The notes below the pieces were generated by a model. That model made no database searches, was not told the DNA's origin, and saw only the letters and a list, made by a program, of their open reading frames with translations. Of a DNA stretch of 64,000 nucleotides, positions 35,101 to 42,202 are shown piece by piece. Numbering within the stretch: position 1 is the stretch's first letter; each line of letters starts with the position of its first letter. Position numbers and translations under genes: made by a program. This DNA comes from Oasisia sp. SBJ-2009 (Eukaryota; Annelida; Polychaeta; Sabellida; Siboglinidae), in assembly GCA_964017155.1 (NCBI GenBank), contig OZ024858.1, positions 25,914,687-25,978,686 on the forward strand. Reading direction: 5' to 3'.

Positions 35101-37246
35101 GCGACAATTGACAAAAGATAGACAATTGATATTCTAGACAACTATACAGTAAAAATCCATACACTTTACTGATATTATCTGCTGCATTCACACAATATGG
35201 CTGCGTTTCTGGACTGTGTTAGTGGTTATCTCATATGAATAACCAGAAAAATGCCAGTTAGATGATTACAGTGAAGACACTAGATGGTGACTATGGTCCA
35301 CCAAAATACATTTCCCCCTAGAACCTAGAAAGTCAAAGCAATTATTTCATGCCAGCACAGTTGTTATGGTAATAGAAATAAAGCAGTTTGCATAACAGCT
35401 CCACCATATACGTGACACATTGGGCCGCCATTTTATCCATGCATTTTTAACCTCAACTAGTAGGTGTGCCCTGGAAAATTTGCAAAATTTTAATATTCCC
35501 ACAACCACTTTTAAAACTGACCCCTTCATTCCTAATAGAATCAGACAGTAATCTGTCATGTTGACATCACGAATGTAAATGACACCGATATCAAATCAAT
35601 ATGCAGAAAAACAACGACTGTTATCTGCCATAATTTTGCAGTTCTGATGCCACATTGCACAAAAATAAAAGTTCTACTCACTCTACACTTCATGTGTCCT
35701 CACAGAAATTCAGACAATCTGCACAATGCTATTTCTGTAGGGTACTCTTTGGTCGGGTAATGGTTGACAAACACCTTGTTGTGGTCTTACGTCATTTACT
35801 GTATGTGGGCCATTAGTTATGCGTTTAATGAGAGTTCGCCGCAAGATTTAAATTGAAAAAATGTGGTTCACAAGGTGTTCTAGTCGAGTCTGTATTTCCA
35901 CTATTGTGCTATTTGAAGAACATCTAGAATACGTGCTAAATTAATATTTATATGCTGTCTAATGTTATTTGTTCTTCGCAGCTGTGACCCTGCATCTACC
36001 TGTTTGCTGTAGGTGAAACGTTTGAGAAATCTGTCTACTCAGAACTGACAGCATTTGAGGCTGCAGGAATGGCTGCTGGAATGTGCGAGAAGCGAAGGTG
36101 AGTGCATTTCTCTTGCCTATTATAGCAGTAGGAATGTTGCTGTGGAAACCAATTTGCAGAATACACTGTTTATGTATAGAGTCTCTATATACCATTCAAG
36201 GCCAACATTTTATCACCTACCTGGTACTTGTAAGTATTTAAGTCCAAACATTCTTTTTAAGACTACATGCATTCGAGGTGGCATTCAAGGTTTAAAAACA
36301 TGATATATTTCACATAAGTACTTTCTCTGCCACTTTTATCTTGCAATTCAATGCACAGTTTGGTTTTGTTGTTGTAATCTGTGCAGCAAGCCGATACATA
36401 ACTGTATTTATGTGACTGATTTTTAACACAGTGAAATTGTCAGATAAAACCAAAGTCTGGCGAAATGATCTGAATATTCATAACCATGCCTTATACTGAT
36501 AGTATAAGCAGAACTCAAACTAGAAACTCTGCCGTATGTAGTTATTGTTTTGATATGTTGTTGTTATACAGTCAGGTCTCATTTATCTGGTCTTCAATAA
36601 TCCGGTTGTTTCATGATCCACACAGTTTGCGTGAGAACCATGGATAGAAAGGTGTCTCGTTAATCTGCAAGTTTCGTTTATCCAACCGAAATCTTAGGAA
36701 CCAAAGTGAACATATATTACAGATTTTAGCATTTTAAAAGAATCCCTTTAAAAAATTCATTATTCCAGTTTTTTGTCATGTATTGCAATATTGGAATATA
36801 TATTTGATATTATCTAAGACTTAGTTATCTTGTTTAATGTCTTGCTTATAGATATGCTGCTGTGTGTACACATTGCTTTTTGAGTTATTGTAGTTTCAAC
36901 AATGTGAAAGCTCGTTCGTATCTCTAATGATAATTTACCAATCCCGATGATGTTTTATCATTCCAGAAACGAATGCTATTTTATAACAAGACATATATTT
37001 GTATGTTAACTTCTTAATTGTATTATTCAATTTTTTTGCAGTGATGCAGAATGTCCGGAGCAAATGGAGCATTGCGGCAGCCTGCTCGAGAGGCTTGATC
37101 AACAGCGGGACAGTCTCATCGAAGCAAAGCGTATGTTTGATGAGCAAAAGAAAGATCTAAAGGCCATAAAGGAGCAACTCGAGATCTGTGTTGAGAAACT
37201 GTACTCTATACCTAAAATCGAGACTGATGGGAACTTCGATTTATGA
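1147..37246 (+). CDS. TRPM-family cation channel, 3' portion of gene (20 exons)
   Basis: Melastatin-type TRP channel subunit, a plasma- or organelle-membrane cation channel that assembles as a tetramer. Twenty exons (listed separately) join in one frame; every intron is GT-AG and every phase matches, giving 942 residues and a TGA stop at 37244-37246. Numbering from the first complete codon: TRPM/SLOG N-terminal homology 1-170, armadillo-like region 170-510, S1 about 541-560, S2 575-593, S3 613-631, S4 644-661, S5 678-698, pore helix and filter 716-726 with a YGE motif, pore-loop cysteines 737 and 752, S6 757-783, TRP helix around W797, coiled coil about 884-930. TRPM proteins usually exceed 1100 residues, so roughly the first 150-250 residues are missing upstream. 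There is no NUDT9-H or kinase domain. The family assignment is firm; the subfamily is not. The pore resembles TRPM1/3/6/7, while the S2-S3 residues match the calcium site of TRPM2/4/5/8. Confidence 0.95.
1320..2293 (+). other. TRPM intron with TA-rich hairpin
   Basis: Intron of 974 bp. Its only distinctive content is the (TA)n hairpin at 2081-2173, described separately. The rest is AT-rich and unremarkable. Confidence 0.8.
2081..2173. repeat. (TA)n microsatellite inside a perfect-arm hairpin
   Basis: An arm reading CTCCAAACATCAAACAGTTTT, minus its last base, is followed by a long alternating TA run and then its exact reverse complement ending in TTTGATGTTTGGAG. About 20 bp of arm on each side flank the TA core, so the whole unit can extrude as a cruciform. 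It may be a tiny foldback element whose centre has expanded. Confidence 0.85.
2294..2453 (+). CDS. TRPM exon (residues 58-111)
   Basis: Acceptor ATCATCAG, donor GTAAGC at 2454. Encodes NPGLFPAIYNKK and the NHTHFLLVDEE motif typical of the TRPM N-terminal homology region. Begins in phase 0 and leaves one base of a lysine codon. Confidence 0.93.
2960..3134 (+). CDS. TRPM exon (residues 111-169)
   Basis: Acceptor CTTTCAG, donor GTGAGT at 3135. Encodes VPVVMVVLEGGKN, matching the VPVV..V.EGG core of TRPM N-terminal domains, then a predicted helix rich in Ala, Lys and Glu. Confidence 0.93.
3135..4422 (+). other. TRPM intron with hAT-like repeat fragments
   Basis: Intron of 1288 bp. At 3720-3855 lies a GTACTTGAGTAAAAGTA-type repeat, a pattern common in hAT-derived elements. 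At about 4080-4287 lies one copy of a dispersed element ending in TCGTCCCATCC, whose inverted relative is at 34,538-34,800. Open frames here are not exons. Confidence 0.6.
4080..4287. mobile_element. hAT-like non-autonomous element fragment, copy 1
   Basis: The right end, which reads as AGGATGGGACGAATCTGG on the minus strand, and the internal block TTTGAAGCCACTGAA match the left half of the copy at 34,538-34,800 in reverse orientation. The terminal sequence resembles the GGGATGGGACGAAT ends of hAT-type elements; that superfamily call is inference. Confidence 0.55.
4423..4570 (+). CDS. TRPM exon (residues 169-218)
   Basis: Acceptor ATTTTCAG, donor GTAATA at 4571. Encodes a charged helical stretch ending in IMKKRQDL, which corresponds to the position where TRPMs read MKK.(D/E)L before the armadillo-like region. 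Confidence 0.88.
5577..5950 (+). repeat. Dispersed repeat family A, copy 1 (pogo-like terminus)
   Basis: Starts TA|CAGTAGAACCCCTCATTTAA and runs in parallel with 10745-11210, sharing the internal landmarks ATAATAATTAATAT and GCTAAAAAGTG.TGCCACCTC. The CAGTAGAACC end after TA resembles termini of pogo/Tigger-type elements, which duplicate TA. A related fragment begins at 5364. Copy 1 lacks about 70 bp near its start that copy 2 retains. Confidence 0.65.
6793..6920. repeat. 27-bp tandem repeat, about 4.5 copies
   Basis: Near-identical units of AAGCATAAGTAAGTTG plus AAGTTTAAGTA follow each other. Because 27 is divisible by three, the minus strand shows an artefactual repetitive open frame. Confidence 0.9.
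8153..8215. repeat. Imperfect inverted repeat containing CACGTG
   Basis: ACTACATC..CACGTGAC on the left faces its near reverse complement GTCACGTGG..GATGTAGT on the right, around a short CCAGTGA-repeated centre. Confidence 0.6.
9334..9409 (+). CDS. TRPM exon (residues 219-244)
   Basis: Acceptor CGTTTCAG, donor GTACTC at 9410. Encodes VTVFEYRSVDGPEEFDNALL, matching the LITVF......FD.A+L segment of TRPMs. Leaves one base of an alanine codon. Confidence 0.9.
9594..10313. mobile_element. 720-bp TTAA-flanked DNA transposon, non-autonomous
   Basis: TTAA at 9590-9593 is followed by AGTTGCATTCTGAC. The other end reads GTCAGAATGCAACT followed by TTAA at 10314-10317. The 14-bp terminal inverted repeats and TTAA duplication fit the Kolobok or piggyBac class of cut-and-paste elements. 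No transposase frame is present, so it must have been moved in trans. Confidence 0.8.
10745..11210 (+). repeat. Dispersed repeat family A, copy 2
   Basis: Same orientation and content as 5577-5950, beginning TA|CAGAACCCCTCATTTAAGAC and retaining a segment lost in copy 1. The short open frame at 11009-11215 lies inside it and is not a gene. Confidence 0.65.
11671..12500. mobile_element. TTAA-flanked THAP-bearing DNA transposon, copy 1 (Kolobok-like)
   Basis: TTAA duplications at 11667-11670 and 12501-12504 enclose 830 bp. Long terminal inverted repeats share ACACCTAATAGAGTT and TTTCCACATATACTCAAT. Inside, a THAP zinc-finger remnant starts at 12022. TTAA targets together with a THAP domain are known for the Kolobok superfamily; the assignment to Kolobok is inference. 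A second, inverted copy lies at 31,233-32,345. Confidence 0.85.
12022..12188 (+). pseudogene. THAP-domain remnant of transposase
   Basis: An ATG opens MPSCSAYGCNN, the classical start of a THAP finger with its first two cysteines. After a stop and frameshift the second half reads CSVHFEEKCFDVDMY, carrying the C..H pair of the C2CH zinc site. It is truncated and cannot encode a transposase. Confidence 0.8.
12736..12809 (+). CDS. TRPM exon (residues 244-268)
   Basis: Acceptor CGTTGCAG, donor GTATAC at 12810. Encodes ANPNKGLTYAMDLNGCDVAY, equivalent to the L.LAL.WNR.D+A segment of TRPMs. Ends in phase 0. Confidence 0.9.
12810..14121 (+). other. TRPM intron with pogo-like terminus
   Basis: At 12,889 the sequence TA|CAGTCACGTCTCGTTATAATG resembles a pogo/Tigger terminus. 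The remainder shows no exon and no clear repeat. Confidence 0.5.
14122..14250 (+). CDS. TRPM exon (residues 269-311)
   Basis: Acceptor TTTTGACAG after a T-rich tract, donor GTAAGC at 14251. Encodes MTKALVEDKPDFVQFFLDSG and LLSLYEK, matching the M.AL..DR.DFV+LLLE.G ... L..LY signature of TRPMs. Confidence 0.94.
14511..14576 (+). CDS. TRPM exon (residues 312-333)
   Basis: A 66-bp exon bounded by TGTGCAG and GTACGC at 14577. It is phase 0 on both sides and reads VIKNKSSGSCAELLLSIIGE. The in-frame fit and strong splice sites support it although it is short and poorly conserved. Confidence 0.8.
14577..16015 (+). other. TRPM intron, no distinct content
   Basis: Intron of 1439 bp, AT-rich. I see no repeat family, exon or RNA gene in it. 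Confidence 0.6.
16016..16115 (+). CDS. TRPM exon (residues 334-367)
   Basis: Begins after TGGTAACAAG and ends before GTATGT at 16116. Reads WDEKVKGEKNVVKLDLVVD then VDSLLSKQYFSYE, and joins the neighbouring exons in frame. The acceptor has only a modest pyrimidine tract, so the exact start is the least certain in this gene. Confidence 0.75.
16885..17004 (+). CDS. TRPM exon (residues 367-407)
   Basis: Acceptor TGTTTTCAG, donor GTTTGT at 17005. Encodes LIIELFIWALLFNRHELAKL then FWKLTEDHI, the highly conserved LF.WAV..NR.ELA.LFW segment of TRPM channels. Confidence 0.96.
17290..18830. repeat. C/T-rich minisatellite, about 1.5 kb, G4-capable on the minus strand
   Basis: An uninterrupted array of 8-16-bp units built from CCTCCCT and (T/C)CCTGT. 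On the minus strand this is GGGAGGGAGGACAGG repeated, with many runs of three Gs spaced for G-quadruplexes. Units with TTCC dominate the 5' half and units with CTCC the 3' half, suggesting directional homogenisation. All six frames are open for hundreds of codons; these frames are artefacts of a repeat lacking stop triplets, not genes. Confidence 0.97.
18940..19039 (+). CDS. TRPM exon (residues 407-440)
   Basis: Acceptor GTGTGTAG, donor GTGAGT at 19040. Encodes GGALMAYHLLKSLAEKANRK, matching the ..ALMA..LLK.LA segment of TRPMs. It starts about 110 bp after the end of the minisatellite. Confidence 0.93.
19437..20525. repeat. 57-bp satellite, about 19 copies, with 7-unit higher-order repeat
   Basis: Units share ACATCTATATATGTTCCAGT and CTTGTAGAACAATATCATTG. 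Variant positions show that seven consecutive monomers (399 bp) are duplicated in the same order, for example the monomer at about 19,549 recurs at about 19,948. As 57 is divisible by three, several frames stay open with a 19-residue period; these are not genes. Confidence 0.97.
21330..21540 (+). CDS. TRPM exon (residues 440-510)
   Basis: Acceptor ACTGACAG, donor GTATTG at 21541. Encodes FQDLACCVANGCYYLDKEKS and, after a WDSTPLAIA motif, QIWVGKMPGD. This matches TRPM F..LA..LL..C......A..LL and W...T.L.LA....... preceding the S1 segment. Confidence 0.95.
21541..22039 (+). other. TRPM intron, no distinct content
   Basis: AT-rich intron of 499 bp with no recognisable repeat or gene. Confidence 0.7.
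22040..22144 (+). CDS. TRPM exon (residues 511-545), start of S1
   Basis: Acceptor AACACAG, donor GTTTGT at 22145, phase 0 on both sides. Encodes the pre-S1 linker RYTSPQYKFWIHV, equivalent to the FY.AP...FW.......  entry into the first transmembrane helix. Confidence 0.92.
22370..22552 (+). pseudogene. Transposon-derived fragment in TRPM intron (hAT-like)
   Basis: A 60-codon open frame reads CKFFSHMVLVDIFSPFLHKY followed by QTDFPMLPFLIDD and ends at TAG. The ...PFL..YQTD.PM.PFL motif recalls a widespread family of hAT-related proteins in invertebrates; this is recalled similarity, not a search result. It has no spliced connection to the TRPM frame: the flanking exons join directly through the S1 helix. 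Confidence 0.45.
22711..22854 (+). CDS. TRPM exon (residues 546-593), S1-S2
   Basis: Acceptor ATGTTTCAG, donor GTAACC at 22855. Encodes the rest of S1 (FFFVLFLALYSYFVL), the extracellular loop, and S2 ending FEEMRQ. E590 and Q593 have the E..Q spacing of the S2 half of the intracellular calcium site of TRPM2/4/5/8. Confidence 0.97.
22855..23833 (+). other. TRPM intron with a small hAT-type palindrome
   Basis: Near 22,900-22,945 a TTTCCAAACTGGGGGTC..AACCCCC inverted repeat resembles non-autonomous hAT ends. The remainder is unremarkable AT-rich sequence. Confidence 0.5.
23834..24085 (+). CDS. TRPM exon (residues 594-677), S3-S4
   Basis: Acceptor ATTCCACAG, donor GTAGGT at 24086. Encodes S3 starting YMSLWNVFDSVTHMIFVVAV, with N614 and D617 at calcium-site spacing, S4 (AYCFALSLYFIRILQAF, one arginine at 656) and the S4-S5 linker IGPKVIMIREM. 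Confidence 0.97.
24111..27050. repeat. 55-bp satellite, about 53 copies, directly after an exon
   Basis: Units read TTAGTGTGACCAGTACGTTG, GCAACCACGTCAACTAGTAC, ACTCTTGTT(G/T)CACTG. The array begins 25 bp downstream of an exon boundary and runs 2.9 kb. Variation is limited to a few positions (ACG/ATG/AGG, GTTGC/GTTTC, TACG/CATG). One unit is shortened near 25,553-25,566. Each unit contains GTTGGCAAC and ACTAGT. Confidence 0.98.
27051..28398 (+). other. Remainder of TRPM intron
   Basis: AT-rich. It holds the foldback element at 27,869-27,972 and a CCTTGCAAGCCAGGGCT fragment at about 27,783 that also occurs near 10,660, a sign of another dispersed repeat. Confidence 0.6.
27869..27972. repeat. 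Short foldback element (104 bp)
   Basis: ATTGGCACTG and CAGGTGAAACGTCACGACTG on the left face their near-exact reverse complements on the right around a 16-bp centre. It has the form of a minimal foldback transposon or a cruciform-forming palindrome. Confidence 0.85.
28399..28561 (+). CDS. TRPM exon (residues 678-732), S5 and pore
   Basis: Acceptor TGTTTCAG, donor GTATGG at 28562. Encodes S5 (WFFLCILGVFMASYGIP), the pore helix and LPYWQMYGELALDE. The YGE filter with a glutamate matches TRPM1/3/6/7 (YGEV), which are divalent-permeable, and differs from the FGQ filter of TRPM2/4/5/8. Confidence 0.97.
29213..29366 (+). CDS. TRPM exon (residues 732-783), pore loop and S6
   Basis: Acceptor TTGTTGCAG, donor GTAGGC at 29367. 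Encodes the outer pore loop with C737 and C752, likely the conserved disulfide, an NQS glycosylation sequon at 740, and S6 (YAIYMLMTNVVLLNLLVAMF). Confidence 0.97.
29580..30270 (+). pseudogene. LINE reverse-transcriptase remnant in TRPM intron
   Basis: Broken frames read MDFWKEIHQVNNCKIPL, ITELWRSHFKQLFNC and LEASKAFDRAKHSILFQKLI, which match the linker and the A-motif region ...(D/E)..KAFD...H..LF.KL of non-LTR retrotransposons of the CR1/jockey type. The frame shifts at least once near 30,030 and lacks the YADD block. Confidence 0.8.
31480..31887. mobile_element. Foldback element nested in the TTAA transposon
   Basis: About 160-bp arms starting GCAGTTTAGGCCCGCACCT face each other around about 85 bp. 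Arms share ATGATCACCTACGATGACC and CGCAGGGCGTATCTACTAC. No coding capacity. Confidence 0.85.
31900..32013 (-). pseudogene. THAP-domain start, minus strand
   Basis: Reads MPYCSAYGC from an ATG at 32,013 and runs for about 25 codons before a stop. It preserves sequence after the first finger cysteines that copy 1 has lost, but is cut off by the nested foldback. Confidence 0.7.
32999..33189 (+). CDS. TRPM exon (residues 783-847), end of S6 and TRP helix
   Basis: Acceptor TTGTTTCAG, donor GTGAGT at 33190. Encodes TNTVNSVHENSETVWSFHRY, the TRPM TRP-domain signature (W797 to Y802), followed by the proline-rich KPWFPPPIIFISF linker. Confidence 0.97.
33190..36012 (+). other. TRPM intron with dispersed repeats
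   Basis: It contains the hAT-like copy at 34,538-34,800 and two fragments (33,840-33,910 and 35,165-35,310) of a repeat also present at 16,490-16,840, recognisable by GGCTGTGTTTCTGGTCAT and GACTATG.T.CACCAAAA. GGGCCAGTAGA fragments at 34,170 and 34,960 form another family. No exon was recognised. Confidence 0.6.
34538..34800. mobile_element. hAT-like non-autonomous element, copy 2, with internal foldback
   Basis: Starts AGGATGGGACAAATCTGG and contains a 45-bp-arm palindrome (34,613-34,796) with TTCAGTGGCTTCAAATTCG against its reverse complement. The left half is the inverted match of 4080-4287. Confidence 0.65.
36013..36097 (+). CDS. TRPM exon (residues 847-875)
   Basis: Acceptor TGCTGTAG, donor GTGAGT at 36098. 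Encodes CETFEKSVYSELTAFEAAGM, an amphipathic connecting helix. It is weakly conserved, but its phases fit both neighbours. Confidence 0.85.
36098..37041 (+). other. Last TRPM intron with pogo-like fragment
   Basis: At 36,571 the sequence TA|CAGTCAGGTCTCATTTATC, followed by CTCGTTAATCTGC and TTATCCAACCG, resembles pogo/Tigger-type termini and interiors. Nothing else is visible. Confidence 0.6.
37042..37246 (+). CDS. TRPM terminal exon (residues 875-942 and stop)
   Basis: Acceptor TTTTTTTGCAG. Encodes a heptad-like helix, LLERLDQQRDSLIEAKRMFD and KKDLKAIKEQLEICVEKLYS, typical of the TRPM tetramerisation coiled coil, then a short tail ending NFDL and TGA. There is no downstream enzyme domain. 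Confidence 0.93.
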
Positions 37247-37800
37247 AGTGATCTCGGATGGCGATGAAAGAAAGTTACTTAGAGGATAGAGATCTAACTT
37301 GCTGAAATGTGATAGATAGCATTGAATGACTAGTCATTTCTGAAAGTTATGAGTGTAAAACCCCACTAGTCATTTCTGAAAGTTATGAGTTTAAAACCCA
37401 CTATAAATCCCAGTTAATCGTATCGACCTATCTACTGTACAGCACTTAAACCCAACCTTGAGTGTATGTGGCATTCCAAAAGATAAACTGTCTGGGTACA
37501 AAGCACCAATTTAGTAATATTGGATCTGCCAGTCGTAAATTCATAGTTTATTTAATATTAATGTTGGTGCATTGGCATAAATGGTTGGGAAACCCCATGG
37601 GAATACTTATGGCAACATGATACTGAAGGCATACTTTGTGGCATACTTTTCAGCGGTTCCGTGCTCCGATGATGACTTTTGCCTGCCCCTGTTTATGATT
37701 ACGCCTAACGATTTTGTTTGTTGCACCTCGAGCGTTCGCACTTTGCACTTACATTTTTCCGGTGTTATAAACTCTCCGTGTGACATTTCTGCACATGCGC

Positions 37801-37806
37801 AATAAA
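37801..37806 (+). promoter_or_regulatory. Candidate polyadenylation signal for the TRPM gene
   Basis: First AATAAA after the stop, 555 bp downstream. Its neighbourhood resembles repeat sequence, so use as the true signal is uncertain. Confidence 0.35.
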
Positions 37807-39169
37807 TGTAAACTCATCAGTGTGCAGCAAAATGGAAACCATTTATGGTAAATTCCTATGGTGATTATTGTGAAGAATTTCTTAAAATTTCATTCAGTAC
37901 ATTAAAATATTACATTTGTTTAAATCACTGTCACAGATTATGGCACATTGCAGTCAACATGATTTGTACTTGCTATCAAAACATTCCTCAAAACCTATCT
38001 GCTTTGTGTTAATTTGCAACAAATAACTTTGCTGAAAGGTTATATACGCCCTTTTACTCACAGTGGCTGATATATATCAGACTAAAGATGTATTTAGTAT
38101 CAGACTCAGCAGGTAACTAATGACGACTGACTCACACATGCACAGAAATGTCACTCAGTAGTTTATAACATTTAGAAAAATGTAAACCCTACAGCACTAT
38201 AGAAGTATTCATACCTTAGATTGACCATCCTTAGACTTTAAAATGAGGTTAGTTGTTCTGTTCTCCTGCTACCTGATATTGACTACAATTTTGTGAAAAT
38301 TATTGGCAGGAAGTTCAGGCATTTCGTTTTCTACAATTTGGAACAAAGTTTTACAACTTGGAACTTAGCGGCTGTGTCGAACTAAAAAAAATTGTACCGG
38401 GTAGTTAAACTACTGGCATCTACTGTTACTATCTTAATAGAGCCGACAGGGCAGCCGTGTACCTTCAATATATACCAGTATATATAATTCATATATAATT
38501 CTAATATATTGCATTACACCATGTTAAACAATGTGCAACAGGCAGCCTCAATTTAATTACAATGCACGTTTTTGTTTTGATGAGTATGTCAATTTACATT
38601 TATTATAGCTTTGCATTAGTTTTTATTTTGCAGCTTTTACACTTTTACATAAGCAGCAAGTGTATTTTATATTATACAGATTTTATATTATGTAAGTGTT
38701 TTGATTTATAACACTTATATAATATGAAGGTTTTATATTGCAATTTTTACATAAGCACTATTTCCATAAATGTGTGAGTTTGTTTGTGCTTTTGCATTGG
38801 TTTTATATTGCAGTTTTACATAACACTCGACACTCATTTTTGCACATGAATTTCATACAGATTTATGACAGTTGGTTTTATAAGTTGTTATAAGTAAGAT
38901 GTTCTGATTGACACATACTTACGTGATATGTAATGGTGTCTTATTCACTAAATGTCCAATGATGCGTGGTGTCTTATTCATTAAAGTGTCTTTACATTTG
39001 TTTGTGTACTGTTTTACATACACATATATAATAATGTAATACTTGTTTATCCATCATTAGAACAACACATATTTATTTGGAAAAAATAGCTATAATGTAT
39101 CGTGATGATCTTTGATCTATGGTTTGTTCATTTTTCATTCAAATACTATCTGCCTTCCCTGCCTCTCCT
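37807..39169. other. Non-coding AT-rich stretch
   Basis: No open frame with known similarity. Recurrent TTTTATATTGCAG.TTTTACATAA phrases around 38,620-38,830 suggest a degraded tandem repeat. Confidence 0.5.
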
Positions 39170-39530
39170 CAAGATTACTGCATGATTGTTGTGTTTTATC
39201 TTTAGGTATCCAACTTCCAAGACTGCATGATTGTTGTGTTTTACCTATATGTATCTAAGAATGCATTACTGCATGATTGTTGTGTTTTATCTATATGTAT
39301 CCACGACTGCATTACTGCATGATTGTTGTTATATCTATATGTATCCAAGATTGCATTACTGCATGATTGTTGTGTTTTATCTATATGTATCCAAGATTGC
39401 ATTACTGCATGATTGTTGTGTTTTATCTATATGTATCCAAGACTGCATTACTGCGTGATTGTTGTTTTATCTATATGTATCCAAGACTGCGTTACTGCAT
39501 GATTGTTGTGTTTAACTTATAACCAAGATT
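39170..39530. repeat. 46-bp tandem array, about 8 copies
   Basis: Units contain TATCTATATGTATCCAAGA and TGCATTACTGCATGATTGTT. One and a half outlying units recur at 40,045-40,135, beyond a 500-bp interruption that includes a 19-G run. Confidence 0.9.
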
Positions 39531-40429
39531 GCATTATACTCAGGGTTGCCTACCATTACAGAATTTCCATAACATAATCATTATAGCAATTGACCTCAGA
39601 TTACAGCGTTAACTGGTATGAGAACTGCTCCTGTATTATGGAAATAAGCATACCAACAGAACATTATACACATCATAGAACTGCTGATCAAAGTTTAATG
39701 ACTTGGGATGATTCGATTCAGTTATAACCAGAGAGAATGGACGGTCACTGAGAAAGGCTTGATTAAGTATTAAGCTTGAATGAGTAATGTAGGTTGGGTG
39801 GATGGGGGGGGGGGGGGGGGGGTACTGCATATACTTGTAGTGGATATGCTGACTTCATGGCTCCTATATCAAGGCTGTTTTTCAGATGAACAAGGGCTAT
39901 CATTATACAAATGGTCCCTAGACAAGAAAGGAGATATCACAAGTCTCTAGTTCAAGGGTTAGGTGGTATCCCCACCCCCCACACCAACCACCCACCCCAG
40001 ATGAGGGGTCACTACAGAATTTGTTTGTCAAATAGGCAGCCCTGCAATATTGCATGATTGTTGTATTTTGCCTAACCAAGATTGCATTACTGCATGATTG
40101 TTGTGTTTTACCTACATGTATCCATGATTGCATTAAAATGATCGATAGTTTCAGTTATTCTGTTGGTATCACTGTAACTCGCCTCCTGGAATACATTTAA
40201 TCCGAAGACGAGTGTCTCACACAATTTTGAACAAGCACAGGAACTTATGCAAACATATGAAGCGAAGTAACTGCAAAACCTTAAGTACAGTCTTCATGAT
40301 ATTGGCCCATAATTCAGACAGATCATGAAAAAGTCAAGTGCCAAATTAGGACCACCTGTTTTTGATAATAAGGATTGCCAGTAATGTGTTTGTATTCCCT
40401 CGTGATATAACACGCAGGAATAGAATTAT

Positions 40430-40640
40430 AAAGTAAAGGTGTTCTTATATAGCGCAGTATCCAATCCTCAGGATTTCTCAGAGCTTTACACTTTACTTCC
40501 TCAAGACCTGTTCAGTCGGACACCATATCAACTTCTCTGGGAAGCATCCAGCCGTATGCTACAATTAAGGCACGAAGGCTGCTCGTACACATTCTCCACT
40601 GACTATAACCAATTACTAAATTATATTGGAGGAGGCTGAG
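40430..40640 (+). repeat. SINE-like dispersed repeat fragment
   Basis: Contains TTCTTATATAGCGCAGTATCC and CTCAGAGCTTTACACTTTAC without its first base. TATATAGCGC motifs of this type are common in short interspersed repeats and LINE tails of invertebrates. A TTATATAGCGC also occurs at about 45,150. Confidence 0.4.
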
Positions 40641-41108
40641 CTGGGGCTTCACTGTTGAATTCTTGTGTGACGTGACATCATCACTGCCATCAGACCATTT
40701 CGGATCAGACACAGGAATACTGGGAGGGGTTTATTTGTTCAGAAAATTGTGAAACAACAAACTTATACAAAATATTTGTAAATGTTAGTTTGCATATTTT
40801 GTTACTAACTGTTAAGTACAGGAACTGTTTCTCTAAAGCTGTAAATACATAACCTAGGGTAGTGTGGCTGTACACAAGAAATACAGTGTTTTGCCCCCCC
40901 CCCCCAAGACAAAATAATGCCTTTGAGTTGTTGGAAGTATATTGGTGTTGGAATAAACCGAAGCCTATGGTTCGGAACTTTTGTATGGCAACTGCTATGA
41001 TATAGCCAGTTGTCTGGTACCGCATTAGAGTGTCAAGTCTTACGTTGGGCACATTGTGTAATCGTGAGTTGATGCATGTTATATATATTTGATAGTGCGA
41101 ACAGAGAG

Positions 41109-41460
41109 GTTGTAAAGTCGTCCCGTCATCGATAATTTGGGCGCGCCACGCAATGGAGGTAATAGAGGTGAAGTCTTACCTCGCAATGTGTTGACACTTC
41201 GCTCGCCAAGCCGTGTCGTTCGTCATGTTGTAGATTGTTCCCTCACGGCTAAGGGTGTGTACATTTGTCAATAAGACAAACAACGTGTTTCCAGGTTCGC
41301 AATCGGCGTTTGGTTTTATTATGACAACAGCGTCATTTACAAACACAACAACGCCGGTGTGCCATCACTTGTTTCTTTCTCTCCGTGTTCTGGCTTTGAC
41401 ATTTAAATAGTGTCCGAATTTTTAATGTCAAAATAAAGCAAGCTCTATATAACCGTGATA
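41109..41460 (-). repeat. LTR-like direct repeat, left copy
   Basis: Matches 42,480-43,060 in the same orientation, sharing CAATGTGTTGACACTTCGCT, CCCTCACGGCTAAGGGTGT and AAGACAAACAACGTGTT. It flanks the gag-like ORF and, read on the minus strand, is the downstream repeat. It lacks the insertion found in the right copy. Confidence 0.7.
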
Positions 41461-41483
41461 TACAGTTGCCGAAATTTCGTTAA

Positions 41484-42202
41484 TTAAAAGTCGGGAAACG
41501 TTTTCCTATAGTTTCCCGTGGAGAGCGCCAACGTCTCTCTTTCGGTGGAAATCGTGCCGCCCTCCATCGGAATTTCTGTACGTCCCAATCTTTTGTACGC
41601 GTCACTGCGCTCGCAGAAACTCGTGACCGCGGCGATCGCTTCTTCGATGGTTACCGGATTCGATTGTTCGACGAGCTTTCTCGCTAGTTCGTCGGAAGCC
41701 AGTCCTCGCGCAAAACATCGAACCGGTAGACGTTCCTGGTCGACGTTACACTGGGCGACTGGGAAAGCGACATCTGGTACGTCCCGAAAACGTCTGGCGT
41801 ACTGGGCAGTCGGCTCGTACGCGCTTTGCGACATCTTTTCTACGTCATCTCGTAGAGCGGCGCTCTCATCAAGATTGAGAAATTGCATTGCGATATGGTC
41901 CCTAATGTCGGGCCAGGGGATATCTGCTCTGGCGACATTGTTGGCAGCAATTACACCTTCAGTTCAAGTTCGAATCGCAATGGACCGGAGACAACTTCAG
42001 CAACATGACCAGCACCCACCTAATTAAAGGCTAATGTTACTTCACGTATCCAGTTTCTCACAGCTGCTGTTGTGGCACCATCACATGCTTGTGTTAATCT
42101 TATTAAGTCATGGATTTGTTCTCGCGACGTCTGAATTGTCCTTCGCTCACGCTCTAATTCAGCGAGTCCTTGAGTAAGGTTCTGAAACTGGGCACCGTCC
42201 AT
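41484..42202 (-). pseudogene. Ty3/gypsy-type Gag-like ORF without pol
   Basis: The start at 42,202 opens MDGAQFQNLTQGLAELERE; after a stop near 42,020 a shifted frame continues to 41,484 with SAYEPTAQYARRFRDV and a CFARGLASDELARKLV segment. That segment resembles the capsid-like core of Ty3/gypsy Gag (Y..RF..L ... F..GL...LR). The ORF stops within about 30 bp of the LTR-like repeat and no zinc knuckle, protease or reverse transcriptase follows. It is structural for virus-like particles; here it is broken. Confidence 0.7.

Noticed and set aside
40512..41052. Minus-strand frames of 66 and 115 codons
   Set aside because: They overlap a SINE-like repeat and a C homopolymer and show no family resemblance.
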